A stretch of DNA of 64,000 nucleotides from an uncultured Prevotellaceae bacterium (GCA_902776665.1 CACYQZ010000001.1:62001-126000), one strand, 5' to 3'. Counted from the first letter of the stretch, positions 7,527 to 16,623 are shown. Translations and numbers: made by a program. The notes: a model not told the origin generated them from the letters alone.

Positions 7527-8704
7527 TTCAGGATGTTTTCTGCGGTGATCATCATATTGTTTTCGGGTAAGAACGTGCCGATTTTCACGTTTTCAAGAGG
7601 CTTTTTCGAGAACAATTCAAGAATTTCCTCGAAGCGGTAGGTGCTCGTGTCGTAAACGGCATAAACAGGGCGGTCGGTGGGCATTTCCAACGACAAATGA
7701 CCGTCGGGGACAACCTCGAAATATTGTGCTTCAAGCCCTTTGTCCACGGCGATTTTCCGACATTTCTCAAGATTTTCGGCGGTTGCGAGGAAGAGGTAGA
7801 GCGGTTGCCGCGCCCGATGGTGATCGACGAAGCCCAGATAGCGGCGAAGTTTACCCATTTGAATCTGAAGAAGCGTCGTGAATGCCTTGCCGTAAATCGT
7901 GATTTGGATGGGCAGGCTCAGCAGCAGGCTCATCTGCGAATAGTGCTTGCGGAAGAATATGAGCATCGCCTTATAAAAAACGTGGACATAGCGGAACGAC
8001 GATTTTTCGGTGCTTTCGCCCTTGTAATGCAGGATTTTCGCGGGCAGATACCAGTTTTCGTAACCGCCTTTCAGCAAGCGATACGACAGGTCGATGTCCT
8101 CACCGTACATAAAGAAATCCTCGTCCAAGAGGCCGATTGCGTCGAGGGCCTTGCGCCGCAGCAGACAATAGGCACCGCTGACAACCTCGATTCGGGCTGC
8201 CTCGTCCCACGACAAATAGCCCATATAATATTGTCCGAAACGCCGATGCTGAGGGAATCGGGCGCAGAGTCCGACCATTTTGTAGAACGCCACCATCGGC
8301 GTGGGGAGTCCGCGTCGCGATTCGAGGGCGTCGCTGCCATCGGTTTTCAACATTCGCACGCCCAAACCGCCAGCCTGCGGGTGTTCATCCATAAAAGCGA
8401 GGCTTTGGCGGATGGTCTGTTCACCGACGAAGGTGTCGGGGTTCAGCAGCAGCACAAACTCGCTCTCGGTCTGGCGAATCGCGAGGTTGTTCGCCCGTGC
8501 AAATCCGAGGTTGTGAGGGCTCGCGATAACCTTGATTTCTGGGAAATTCTCGCGCAAAAAGTCCACCGTTCCATCGTCAGAATGGTTATCGACGACGCAC
8601 ACCTCAGCATCGATACCGACGAGCGCACGCCGAAGCGAGAGAAGGCACTGACAAACGTAGTCCTTCACCTTGTAGCTGACGATGACAACAGTGATTTTCT
8701 TCAT
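7523..8704 (-). CDS. Glycosyltransferase family 2 (rhamnosyltransferase-like)
   Basis: The 393-residue protein begins with the GT2 Rossmann-like domain: VVIVSYK, VVDN (37-40), NLGFARANN (65-73) and the metal-binding LNPDT (87-91). The phrase EDIDLSYR near residue 200 is the conserved acceptor-side motif. This subset resembles dTDP-rhamnosyl or N-acetylglucosaminyl transferases that act on surface glycans. A C-terminal part of about 100 residues after position 290 has no clear family. It overlaps both neighbours by 4 bases. The specific sugar cannot be read from the sequence. Confidence 0.88.
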   Translation of the reverse strand: MKKITVVIVSYKVKDYVCQCLLSLRRALVGIDAEVCVVDNHSDDGTVDFLRENFPEIKVIASPHNLGFARANNLAIRQTESEFVLLLNPDTFVGEQTIRQSLAFMDEHPQAGGLGVRMLKTDGSDALESRRGLPTPMVAFYKMVGLCARFPQHRRFGQYYMGYLSWDEAARIEVVSGAYCLLRRKALDAIGLLDEDFFMYGEDIDLSYRLLKGGYENWYLPAKILHYKGESTEKSSFRYVHVFYKAMLIFFRKHYSQMSLLLSLPIQITIYGKAFTTLLQIQMGKLRRYLGFVDHHRARQPLYLFLATAENLEKCRKIAVDKGLEAQYFEVVPDGHLSLEMPTDRPVYAVYDTSTYRFEEILELFSKKPLENVKIGTFLPENNMMITAENILK

Positions 8705-9120
8705 GGTTCTACCTCGGTTTCGCAGCGTTTTTTACTCGGATAGACGAAAAACAGGCACAAAAACAAGATGACGGCCATGATGCCAAACGAATTGTCGGCG
8801 AAAAGGTAGTAGAACAGCGTGTTGAGCATCATCGGGATGAGAAGCATGTCGAGTCGGATGGTTCCCCATTTGATGTGTGCTTCGTCGCCGTGTTCGACGA
8901 TTTGCTGTTTGATTTTCTTGAATTTGAACAGCCTCAACGCCAATGGAATCAGGCAAACGACGGCCAATTCCATCACCGTGAGAAAAACAAATTCCATTCC
9001 CTTGTCGCCCTGCCATGCACCGACGGGCAACCAGTTCATTTCACCTGCGAGAGCGACTCCCAAAGTCAAGAGAATGCCCGTCGCAAACGCTGTCATAAGT
9101 ATTTTCTGTACGCGATTCAT
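8701..9120 (-). CDS. Small membrane protein, unknown function
   Basis: The 139-residue protein has four hydrophobic spans (about residues 8-26, 45-63, 90-106 and 112-128). A charged loop between spans two and three (FKFKKIKQQIVEHGDEAHIKWG) is the main soluble part. No family is recognised. It starts 10 bases after the carB stop codon and overlaps the glycosyltransferase start by 4 bases, so it is co-transcribed with both. Confidence 0.75.
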   Translation of the reverse strand: MNRVQKILMTAFATGILLTLGVALAGEMNWLPVGAWQGDKGMEFVFLTVMELAVVCLIPLALRLFKFKKIKQQIVEHGDEAHIKWGTIRLDMLLIPMMLNTLFYYLFADNSFGIMAVILFLCLFFVYPSKKRCETEVEP

Positions 9121-9130
9121 TATTTTGTGA

Positions 9131-12100
9131 TTATGAGTTATATTCCTGCCAACTTTTGATTTTAATATCTTCGATTTTCATGGCGCAGAACGCCTCGATG
9201 AACGCTTTCGCCAGTCGCACATTGGTCATCAGTGGGATGTTGTGGTCGATAGCACTGCGACGGATGCGATAGCCATTCGTGAGTTCGCGCTTCGTATGGT
9301 TTTTCGGCACGTTGATGACAAGGTCGAACTGATGGTTGGCAATCATGTCCATCACATTGTTTTCGCCGTTTTCATCGGGCCAACAAACCGCCGTCGCCTC
9401 CACACCATTTTCGCGGAAAAACTTGGCGGTTCCTTCTGTGCCGAAGATTTTATAGCCATTTTTCACCAGTTGGCGGGCGGGTTCGAGCAAATCGACCTTG
9501 CCTTTCGCGTCGCCGCTGGAAATGAGGATGTTTTTTTCAGGCAGATGATAGCCTGTGGCGATGAGCGCGTTGAGCAATGCCTCGTTGAGGTCGTCGCCCA
9601 GACAGCCGACCTCGCCCGTCGATGACATGTCGATGCCGAGAATCGGGTCGGCATTTTGCAGGCGCGAGAAAGAGAATTGCGACGCCTTGATGCCAATGCG
9701 GTCGATGTCGAATTCCGATTTGGTAGCCCTTTCGTAAGGCGCGTCGAGCATGATTCTCGTGGCAGTTTCAATGAAATTATGCTTCAGAATCTTCGACACG
9801 AAGGGGAAGGAACGACTGGCTCGCAAATTACATTCGATGACCTTCACATCGCGGTTTTTAGCCAAGAACTGGATGTTGAACGGGCCACTGATGTTCAATT
9901 CGGCGGCAATCTTGCGCGCGATTTTCTTGATTTGACGAATGGTCGAGAAATAGATGTTCTGCGCTGGGAAAGCCATCGTGGCATCGCCGGAGTGGACGCC
10001 GGCGTACTCGATATGTTCGCTGATGGCATACTCCACGATTTCGCCCTTGTCTGCCACCGCGTCGAACTCAATTTCCTTCGTTTCCTGCATGAACTGGCTC
10101 ACCACGACGGGATAGTCCTTCGACACCTCGGTTGCCATTTTCAGGAAGCGTTCCAACTCCTCGTAATCGTAGCAGACATTCATCGCCGCACCAGAAAGCA
10201 CGTATGACGGTCGGACGAGTACGGGGAATCCCACTTCGTCGACGAAATCCTTGATGTCGTCGAGCGAGGTCAGCGCACGCCATGCCGGTTGTGCGACACC
10301 GAGTTTGTCGAGCATGGCCGAAAATTTGTCGCGATTCTCTGCACGGTCGATGTCCACGGGCGACGTGCCCAAGATGGGAACACCTTGTTTATATAGTTTC
10401 ATCGCGAGGTTGTTGGGAATCTGGCCGCCCACGCTGACAATCGTTCCGTGCGGCTGTTCGAGGTCAATCACGTCGAGCACGCGCTCCAGCGTCAGTTCGT
10501 CGAAATAAAGGCGGTTGCAGATGTCGTAGTCGGTGGAAACGGTCTCGGGATTGTGGTTGATCATAATCGACTTGTAGCCGAGTTTGTGGGCCGTGTTGAT
10601 GGCATTCACCGAACACCAGTCGAATTCCACGCTCGACCCGATGCGATAGGCACCCGAACCCAACACAACCACCGACTTGCTATTGGGATAATATTCGATG
10701 TCGTGACCCTCGGCAGCATAGGTCATGTAGAGGTAGTTCGTCAGTTCGGGATGCTCGCTGGCAACAGTGTTGATGCGCTTCACGACAGGCAAAATCTGAT
10801 GGTTTTTGCGGTGTTTGCGAACCATCAGATTCTCCTTGAACATATTGCTGTTCTCGGGTTTCAGCACAAAACGGGCAATCTGGAAGTCGCTGAATCCAGC
10901 AACCTTCACTTCACGGAGGAAATCGTTGGGAATGTCTTCCAATCGATTGAATTCCATGAGCCGTTTTTTCAAATCGACGATATTTTTCAGCCGCTCAAGG
11001 AACCAAACGTCGATTTTCGTCAATTCCTCGATGCGCTGCACGCTATAGCCTTCTTCCAGTGCTTGTGCGATGGCGAAAATTCGCAGGTCAGTCGGATTCG
11101 AGAGTTCCTCGTCGAGATTTTCAAATTTCGTATGGTCATTGCCCACAAATCCGTGCATTCCCTGTCCAATCATTCGCAGACCCTTTTGAATCATTTCCTC
11201 AAACGAGCGACCAATCGACATGATTTCGCCGACCGACTTCATCGACGAGCCAATCAGACGGCTCACACCGGAGAATTTCGTCAGGTCCCAACGAGGAATC
11301 TTGCAAATCATATAGTCAAGTTGCGGAGCCACATAAGCGGAGTTCGGCGTTCCCATTTCGCCGATTTGGTCGAGCGTGTAGCCCAGCGTGATTTTGGCGG
11401 CGACGAAAGCCAGAGGATAGCCTGTCGCCTTCGACGCAAGGGCGGAAGAACGAGAAAGTCGCGCATTGACTTCGATAATGCGATAGTCGTTTGTCTCGGC
11501 ATTGAAAGCGAACTGAATGTTACATTCGCCCACGATGTCAAGATGGCGCACGCATCGGGTTGTAATATCTTGCAACATTTTCACTTGCTCGTCGGTCAGC
11601 GAACAAATGGGGGCGACCACAATCGATTCGCCCGTGTGGATGCCCAATGGGTCGAAATTCTCCATCGAAGCCACCGTGAAACAATGGTCGTTGGCATCCC
11701 TGATACACTCAAATTCAATCTCTTTCCAGCCTTTCAGCGATTCCTCGACCAAGATTTGCGGCGCAAACGTAAAAGCACTTTCTGCCAGTTCACAAAACGA
11801 CTTTTCATCCTTGCAAATGCCAGAACCAAGACCACCCAGCGCGTAGGCCGAGCGAATCATAATCGGGAAACCGATTTCGCGGGCAGCCTTCAAAGCGTCG
11901 TCCATATTCTCGACGGCCTTGCTGATGGGTGTTTTCAACTGAATTTCGTCCAGTTTTTTCACGAATAAATTGCGGTCCTCGGTGTACATGATGGTTTCTA
12001 CGGAAGTTCCCATGACCTCTACGCCGTATTCCTTCAAAATGCCTTTTTGGTAGAGTTCCGTTCCGCAGTTCAGCGCCGTCTGACCGCCAAAAGCCAACAT

Positions 12101-12352
12101 AATGCCGTCGGGACGCTCTTTCTTGATAACCTCTGTCACGAAATGCGTATTGACAGGCAAAAAATACACTTCGTCAGCAATACCTTCAGAAGTCTGAATC
12201 GTGGCGATGTTGGGATTGACGAGAACAGAGGCAATTCCCTCTTCACGCAGAGCCTTAAGAGCCTGAGAACCAGAATAGTCAAACTCTCCGGCCTGCCCGA
12301 TTTTCAGGGCGCCGCTTCCTAACACAAGTACTTTTGTCGGTTTTTTCTTCAT
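9131..12352 (-). CDS. carB: Carbamoyl-phosphate synthase large subunit
   Basis: This 1073-residue protein is full length for CarB. It combines bicarbonate, ammonia from the CarA subunit and two ATP to make carbamoyl phosphate for pyrimidine and arginine synthesis. The two homologous halves are visible: GSGALKIGQAGEFDYSGSQA at the N-terminus repeats as GSGAYRIGSSVEFDWCSVNA near residue 560. Each half has an ATP-grasp domain with the EVNARLSRSSALASKATGYP and ECNLRASRSFPFVSK signatures. The last 130 or so residues form the MGS-like allosteric domain. No carA is adjacent. No clear TAnnTTTG element is seen before the gene. Confidence 0.98.
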   Translation of the reverse strand: MKKKPTKVLVLGSGALKIGQAGEFDYSGSQALKALREEGIASVLVNPNIATIQTSEGIADEVYFLPVNTHFVTEVIKKERPDGIMLAFGGQTALNCGTELYQKGILKEYGVEVMGTSVETIMYTEDRNLFVKKLDEIQLKTPISKAVENMDDALKAAREIGFPIMIRSAYALGGLGSGICKDEKSFCELAESAFTFAPQILVEESLKGWKEIEFECIRDANDHCFTVASMENFDPLGIHTGESIVVAPICSLTDEQVKMLQDITTRCVRHLDIVGECNIQFAFNAETNDYRIIEVNARLSRSSALASKATGYPLAFVAAKITLGYTLDQIGEMGTPNSAYVAPQLDYMICKIPRWDLTKFSGVSRLIGSSMKSVGEIMSIGRSFEEMIQKGLRMIGQGMHGFVGNDHTKFENLDEELSNPTDLRIFAIAQALEEGYSVQRIEELTKIDVWFLERLKNIVDLKKRLMEFNRLEDIPNDFLREVKVAGFSDFQIARFVLKPENSNMFKENLMVRKHRKNHQILPVVKRINTVASEHPELTNYLYMTYAAEGHDIEYYPNSKSVVVLGSGAYRIGSSVEFDWCSVNAINTAHKLGYKSIMINHNPETVSTDYDICNRLYFDELTLERVLDVIDLEQPHGTIVSVGGQIPNNLAMKLYKQGVPILGTSPVDIDRAENRDKFSAMLDKLGVAQPAWRALTSLDDIKDFVDEVGFPVLVRPSYVLSGAAMNVCYDYEELERFLKMATEVSKDYPVVVSQFMQETKEIEFDAVADKGEIVEYAISEHIEYAGVHSGDATMAFPAQNIYFSTIRQIKKIARKIAAELNISGPFNIQFLAKNRDVKVIECNLRASRSFPFVSKILKHNFIETATRIMLDAPYERATKSEFDIDRIGIKASQFSFSRLQNADPILGIDMSSTGEVGCLGDDLNEALLNALIATGYHLPEKNILISSGDAKGKVDLLEPARQLVKNGYKIFGTEGTAKFFRENGVEATAVCWPDENGENNVMDMIANHQFDLVINVPKNHTKRELTNGYRIRRSAIDHNIPLMTNVRLAKAFIEAFCAMKIEDIKIKSWQEYNS

Positions 12353-12372
12353 TGTTTGTTCGGAAAATTATC

Positions 12373-12450
12373 GTGTTGAATTGTTGAATGTTGATTCGTT
12401 TAATTGTTGTTGTTTCTCCTCCCCAGTCAGGGGGGAGGTTGAGAGGGGGC
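12373..12450. repeat. Intergenic short-phrase repeats and a GC-rich hairpin
   Basis: Between recR and carB are degenerate repeats of TTGAATGTTGA followed by a palindromic CCTCCCC-AGTCA-GGGGGGAGG stem-loop and a GAGAGGGGG tail. This is another class of the short-phrase spacers seen in the prophage. It ends at the recR stop codon and could contribute to termination. Confidence 0.7.
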
Positions 12451-12451
12451 T

Positions 12452-13063
12452 TTAATTGCTAAGCGGTGTCCGATTCAAAATCGAGCGTCCGAGCGTCACC
12501 TCATCGGTGTATTCCAGTTCGTCGCCCACGCTGATGCCCCTTGCGATGACGCTCAGGCGCACGCCCGTGTGAGCCAGTCGGCGCGAGATGTAGAAATTCG
12601 TCGTATCGCCCTCCATCGTCGAACTCAGTGCGAGAATCACCTCGTCGATACCGCCCTGCTCCACCCTACTGACGAGCGAGTCGATTTCAAGGTCGGCAGG
12701 CCCGAGTCCATCCATCGGCGAAATGATGCCGCCAAGCACGTGGTAGAGGCCGTTGAACTGCTGCGTATTCTCCACCGCCATCACGTCCTGAATGTTCTCC
12801 ACGACGCAAATCTGCGAGCCGTCGCGCCGTCGGTCGCTGCAAATCGGGCACACCTCGCCGTCGCTGATGTTGTGGCACACGCGACAGTATTTCACCTCGC
12901 GTTTCAGCCGTACAATCGCCTCGCCAAAGGCCTCCACGTCCGCCGTCTGCCGCCGCAACAGGTGCAACGACAGGCGCAACGCCGTTTTCCGCCCGATGCC
13001 TGGCAATTTCGCAAATTCCGCTACCGCCCGCTCCAATAATGCCGATGGATATTGCTGTTCCAT
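12452..13063 (-). CDS. recR: Recombination mediator RecR
   Basis: The 203-residue protein is full length for RecR, which with RecO and RecF loads RecA onto gapped DNA. The helix-hairpin-helix PGIGRKTA is at residues 21-28. The C4 zinc site is complete (Cys60, Cys63, Cys72, Cys75). A Toprim domain follows (about 80-175), with [12 protein letters not shown] and the conserved [19 protein letters not shown] near the end. It lies 13 bases after a 41-codon ORF and is probably in one unit with it and the DUF3791 gene. Confidence 0.97.
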   Translation of the reverse strand: MEQQYPSALLERAVAEFAKLPGIGRKTALRLSLHLLRRQTADVEAFGEAIVRLKREVKYCRVCHNISDGEVCPICSDRRRDGSQICVVENIQDVMAVENTQQFNGLYHVLGGIISPMDGLGPADLEIDSLVSRVEQGGIDEVILALSSTMEGDTTNFYISRRLAHTGVRLSVIARGISVGDELEYTDEVTLGRSILNRTPLSN

Positions 13064-13076
13064 AGTTGAAATTATG

Positions 13077-13202
13077 CTAACTAACCTTTGCGTTCAGAAT
13101 TTCATTCTGAAGAAACGAATAGACATAACCCGGACTTTGGTAATAGAGTCCTGTCGCATCGTCTTGCCGTGATAGAGCCGTATCATCGCAATTTTCCTCC
13201 AT
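13077..13202 (-). CDS. Small ORF of 41 codons overlapping the DUF3791 gene
   Basis: An ATG at 13202 opens a 41-residue frame ending in TAG at 13077-13079. The product contains [20 protein letters not shown], which has protein-like composition. Its start overlaps the end of the DUF3791 gene by 20 bases and its stop lies 13 bases before recR, the spacing of a coupled operon. DUF3791 genes in Bacteroidales commonly have partner ORFs beside them, so it may be a short partner or a truncated one. A palindrome TTCAGAAT-TTC-ATTCTGAA lies inside it. Reality as a protein is plausible but unproven. Confidence 0.45.
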   Translation of the reverse strand: MEENCDDTALSRQDDATGLYYQSPGYVYSFLQNEILNAKVS

Positions 13203-13407
13203 TATTTAGACACACTTGAGCCAAAATATCAACCGTATCTGGAAACGACTGTGTATGCAGAACGCCGTAATGGTGCTGCAAATGCTCCATTCCCTTGTAG
13301 CGCTTCAGATAAGCGTATGCCTGACGGGGACGGATGCCGAAACGGCTGGCAAACTCGCTGATGAGTGCCACCGTATATCCGATGAAATTTCTTTCTTCGC
13401 GTGCCAT
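13183..13407 (-). CDS. DUF3791 domain protein
   Basis: The 74-residue protein is one DUF3791 domain: a helical N-terminus, FASRFGIRPRQAYAYLKRYKG (residues about 19-39, broken here by description), then HYGVLHTQSF and a final helix. DUF3791 proteins are small cytosolic proteins that often pair with DUF3990 (ADP-ribosyltransferase-like) proteins, which suggests a toxin-antitoxin-like role, but no complete DUF3990 partner is present here. A TATCTTTG promoter element lies 30 bases upstream. It overlaps the 41-codon ORF. Confidence 0.8.
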   Translation of the reverse strand: MAREERNFIGYTVALISEFASRFGIRPRQAYAYLKRYKGMEHLQHHYGVLHTQSFPDTVDILAQVCLNNGGKLR

Positions 13408-13436
13408 AATCCGATTCCTTTCGTTGAAATTTTGTG

Positions 13437-13444
13437 CAAAGATA
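13437..13444 (-). promoter_or_regulatory. TAnnTTTG promoter element for the DUF3791-recR unit
   Basis: TATCTTTG on the minus strand lies 29 bases before the ATG at 13407. No clear -33 box is present at the usual 19-21 bp distance. Confidence 0.55.
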
Positions 13445-13529
13445 CAAAATTTTGGTTAAGCGCGTACAGAATGGTCAATTTATTTTGCTAAGCGTAAAAA
13501 AAATCTACGAATGAATGAAAAGCCAAAAA

Positions 13530-14618
13530 TTAGCGTTCAGTTCCTTGTTTCTTATAATCATTGACAGTTTCAATATATATAGGCATGAAGTCGTGCATAG
13601 TGGGATAAAGTTCTGGGTGATCTTCGCGTTCTTGCAAGATATTGATGATGTCACGAATCAAGACAAACTTTTTGTCCACTTCATCCATTTTGATCCAATC
13701 TTCTATTTCAAAATCAACAGGATGTGACATCAAGTAACGGATAACACAAGCCTCAACAAATGTTTCATTCATTACATATAAAGGATTACCATAAGCAATC
13801 GAAGCATAAAAATCGGCATTGGCCGTAAAAATCTCAGTAGCCTTGTTTTTTATTTGCTCCCAAAACTCTTCATTGAGTGGATTGCAGTAGGAATGACAGC
13901 ACTCATGGATAAGGATGGGCAAAGTGTAATGCATACCATAGTATATTTTACCCTGTTCGTTACGGTCGCAGCATCCCATCATAGCATTGACAACCTCTCG
14001 ACCCTCTTTATATTTCTGATGCACAGCATAGTTGGCTGGGCCAATAAGAATGCCGAGATAGACTTTGAACGCACTATTGTGGCGAGGACCAAAGAACGAA
14101 TCAAACCAGTTGAAGTCTACGCTGTCCACCACCTGTTGCATGGCCGCCTCACACTCGTCGTACAACGGACGGTGGGTCGTAAAAAATGACTTAAAATTTG
14201 ACTTGTGATAGAAATCTTCCAACAACGACAAAAATTTCTTCTCGTTCTTTCTGCTAATACGCTCATAATAATTGTCATCTCTCAAATCGTTCTTGTACAC
14301 TATACGACCATCATCAATTTTGAAACGAAGTGCCAAAGACATAGGAAAGTCCCATGAAAATCCCTCGTTGACAAGTTTTTTGGCTACAAAAGTCACTGCC
14401 TTATGTTTTTTGAATTGAGCAAAGGCACTGTCCACTTCTGCTACATAGTCTGCAAGAGCCTCGTCTTCCCCAAAATTATATCCGGGAACGCCTGCCAAAT
14501 GTGCCACCACGCTCACCAACTCCGTCTCTTCAATGTACTCCGCCCTAACCTTATTTTGTCCGTAAACCAAAGAACAGGAAAGGGTTGCAAACACTATACT
14601 TAGAATTCCTTTTTTCAT
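13530..14618 (-). CDS. DUF4932 family secreted metalloprotease-like protein
   Basis: The 362-residue protein begins with a signal peptide (MKKGILSIVFATLSCSLVYG). It has the general layout of DUF4932 proteins. The phrase LIHECCHSY (residues 236-244) contains a zinc-protease HExxH motif as HECCH (238-242), with two cysteines between the histidines. A later helix NETFVEACVIRYL could carry a third zinc ligand (Glu). It probably acts in the periplasm or outside the outer membrane, but no substrate is known. It is a single gene without an obvious operon partner, downstream of the lipoprotein gene by 147 bases. Confidence 0.75.
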   Translation of the reverse strand: MKKGILSIVFATLSCSLVYGQNKVRAEYIEETELVSVVAHLAGVPGYNFGEDEALADYVAEVDSAFAQFKKHKAVTFVAKKLVNEGFSWDFPMSLALRFKIDDGRIVYKNDLRDDNYYERISRKNEKKFLSLLEDFYHKSNFKSFFTTHRPLYDECEAAMQQVVDSVDFNWFDSFFGPRHNSAFKVYLGILIGPANYAVHQKYKEGREVVNAMMGCCDRNEQGKIYYGMHYTLPILIHECCHSYCNPLNEEFWEQIKNKATEIFTANADFYASIAYGNPLYVMNETFVEACVIRYLMSHPVDFEIEDWIKMDEVDKKFVLIRDIINILQEREDHPELYPTMHDFMPIYIETVNDYKKQGTER

Positions 14619-14764
14619 TTTAATTCTCTTCGCTTTTATTATTTTAAGAAGCCGCGCGGATCACACTATTTGTTCATGAAATATGCTATTTCCGCCCGAT
14701 GATTCTACGTTAATTACAAAAAAATTATGGCTTTAAATGGTTAATCGAATGAAATCATACGATT

Positions 14765-15967
14765 TTATTGAGTTTTCTGTGACAAATCGAGCATTTTTTC
14801 GAGGCTTTCGCCGATGATTTTCTTCGCCTCAGCGTCGGTTTCGGCTTCGTAGGCGGCGCGAACATCTTTGATATAGGTGAAATAGTGGATGTCGGCGATG
14901 TATTTCGCGGCGGCGGCACGAACTTTCGCGCTTCCGTCGAAGAGTGCGCCCTGAATCCAGCGTTTCGCGTCCCACGACTGATGCGCTTTCAGCCATTCGA
15001 GAGCCTCGATTTTCTCGTTTTCAGTGCCATACACGAGTTTTTTGAAGTAGTCGGCCTCGGTTTTCAGGTCGGCGACGGTCATCAGAATCTCGCGATTGAT
15101 CAAATCGGCATTTTTCAAGTCTTGATGCTTCGAAAACGATTGATTTTCAACCATTTTCTGCAAAGAATCGTCGTCGTCGGCCGTTTGTGTCCAGCGCACC
15201 ATTCGCGCAATCATCCACATTTTTCCAGCGGTGGATTCGGGATGGGCAATCGACGAAAAAACTTTTCCTTTTCCGTAGCGATTGCCGATGAAGAAAGGTC
15301 GGTTGTTCGTCATATTCGACGGTGCCCCACCCTCTTCGTGCACATCGCTCAGCATCGTGGCAAACTCGACGTATTTCACGGTATCGTCGGGCACAGCCAC
15401 GAACACCGGACCCTCGTAATACATACAGAAAAGCGTGTCCAGATTGGCATATTCGCCGAAAATTTTCTTGCCCTCGTCCGTGAGCGAGAAGCCCACGATG
15501 CCGTGTCCGCGATTGTCGTGCTCAATGTCGATGGCCTTTGCACCGTTCATCGCCAGACACGAATATTCGGGCGTATTTGAAAAAAGGTAGGCTCCGGCAC
15601 AAATGCCAACAGCACCGCCACCCTGACGCACAAATTCCTGAATCCGACGGACATTCTCTTCGCCGAGGTTCTGATACTGCCGCGTTCCGCCACCGCCCGG
15701 CACCACGATGACGTCGAGCGAGTCCAACACGCCGGCAGCAATGTCGGCCGTCGTAACGTAGCGCACGGCCATGTCGCCGTCGAGCGAACACGCCGCAAAC
15801 GCCTCCCACACGCAGGTTTGCGCCCCGCCGTTACCATTGAAAACTCCCACGCGAATCTGCGGCATAGCGCCCTCGTTCGCCTTCTCGGACTGGTTGCACG
15901 ACACCACGAACAAAGCCGTCATTGCCACGGCAACCGCCACCCAACTGAATCGATTGTTTCTTTTCAT
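14765..15967 (-). CDS. Lipoprotein with BPL_N / class I glutamine amidotransferase-like domain
   Basis: The 400-residue protein has a lipoprotein signal ending in VVSC (Cys24). Residues 35-255 match the BPL_N domain (biotin-protein-ligase N-terminal, GATase1-like): VVPGGGGTRQYQNL (88-101) and the nucleophile-elbow AVGICAGAY with Cys123. A catalytic His is not assured. The last 130 residues are helical, with HEAT-like charged repeats (KVRAAAAKYIADIHYF). It would sit on the periplasmic side of a membrane. Its gene lies 32 bases after the thioredoxin-like gene, so the two probably form one unit. Substrate unknown. Confidence 0.75.
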   Translation of the reverse strand: MKRNNRFSWVAVAVAMTALFVVSCNQSEKANEGAMPQIRVGVFNGNGGAQTCVWEAFAACSLDGDMAVRYVTTADIAAGVLDSLDVIVVPGGGGTRQYQNLGEENVRRIQEFVRQGGGAVGICAGAYLFSNTPEYSCLAMNGAKAIDIEHDNRGHGIVGFSLTDEGKKIFGEYANLDTLFCMYYEGPVFVAVPDDTVKYVEFATMLSDVHEEGGAPSNMTNNRPFFIGNRYGKGKVFSSIAHPESTAGKMWMIARMVRWTQTADDDDSLQKMVENQSFSKHQDLKNADLINREILMTVADLKTEADYFKKLVYGTENEKIEALEWLKAHQSWDAKRWIQGALFDGSAKVRAAAAKYIADIHYFTYIKDVRAAYEAETDAEAKKIIGESLEKMLDLSQKTQ

Positions 15968-15999
15968 TGCGATTATTTTTTATGGTTTTTCGAGTGCGT

Positions 16000-16506
16000 T
16001 CACTCTCCATTCACCGCCTTCGGCGTCCAATTTTTAAAGAAACTCAGCACCTTTTTGAGGTCGTAGGTTTTACCCTCCTCCAAATAGCCAGAGTCTTGCA
16101 GGTGAAGCACTTTGCCAGTTTCATCGAGCACGACCATCACGGGGAAACCGAAACGGGCGGGATTACCAAGTCGCTTCAGCAGTTCAGCGGTTTGCTCGGC
16201 CTTGCCTGCCTCTTTCGACTTGCGCGGATGGTAGTTCACGTGGATATAGACGAAATTCTGGGCGACGAGCTGGCTGATTTCCTCGTTATTGGTGATAAAA
16301 TCGGCGAAGCGCAGGCACCACGGACACCAATTTCCGCCCAACTGTACGATGACGAACTTCCCTTCGGACTTCGCCTGCGAAATCGCCGCATCGATTTGCT
16401 CGAGCGGGTCGATTTGCTCGTTATACACTCTCTTCAGACCTTCCTGTGCGTTTGCCGTGAGCGCGAAAAGGGCGACAAACACGGCGATGATGATGTTTTT
16501 TCGCAT
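16000..16506 (-). CDS. Secreted thioredoxin-like protein (WCPWC)
   Basis: I choose the ATG at 16506 because it starts a good signal peptide (MRKNIIIAVFVALFALTANA) and lies after two promoter-like elements; a longer frame upstream is AT-rich junk. The 168-residue protein has a thioredoxin fold with the active site WCPWC (residues 60-64) and a cis-Pro region GFPVMVVLD. It would carry out thiol-disulfide exchange in the periplasm. The CPWC centre is unlike standard CGPC or CPHC. It is transcribed divergently from the fucosidase gene. Confidence 0.85.
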   Translation of the reverse strand: MRKNIIIAVFVALFALTANAQEGLKRVYNEQIDPLEQIDAAISQAKSEGKFVIVQLGGNWCPWCLRFADFITNNEEISQLVAQNFVYIHVNYHPRKSKEAGKAEQTAELLKRLGNPARFGFPVMVVLDETGKVLHLQDSGYLEEGKTYDLKKVLSFFKNWTPKAVNGE

Positions 16507-16545
16507 GATTTTGTTTGATTTTTTCAAAAATAAAGATTTCTGCTG

Positions 16546-16578
16546 CAAAAATACGAATTTATCGGGAAAAAATCCAAA
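16546..16578 (-). promoter_or_regulatory. Bacteroidetes promoter for the thioredoxin-like gene
   Basis: On the minus strand TTTG (16575-16578) is followed after 21 bases by TATTTTTG (16546-16553), matching the -33/-7 architecture. A second TATTTTTG lies at 16525-16532. The start codon is at 16506. Confidence 0.65.
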
Positions 16579-16586
16579 GTTTTTAT

Positions 16587-16594
16587 TAAATTTG
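16587..16594 (+). promoter_or_regulatory. TAnnTTTG promoter element for the fucosidase-GH3 unit
   Basis: TAAATTTG lies 29 bases before the ATG at 16624. It is back to back with the divergent promoter at 16546-16578, so the two units may share regulation. Confidence 0.6.
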
Positions 16595-16623
16595 CAGAGA
16601 ATTTTAAAATATTGAAGAATAAT

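Noticed and set aside
10448-11968. A 506-codon open frame on the + strand across carB
   Set aside because: It is antisense to the well-supported CarB protein, has no family motifs and a composition typical of frames produced by GC-biased codons on the opposite strand.
13094-13112. Palindrome TTCAGAAT-TTC-ATTCTGAA as an operator or terminator
   Set aside because: It lies inside the 41-codon ORF, has no T tract and no repressor gene beside it; left as a chance or structural palindrome.
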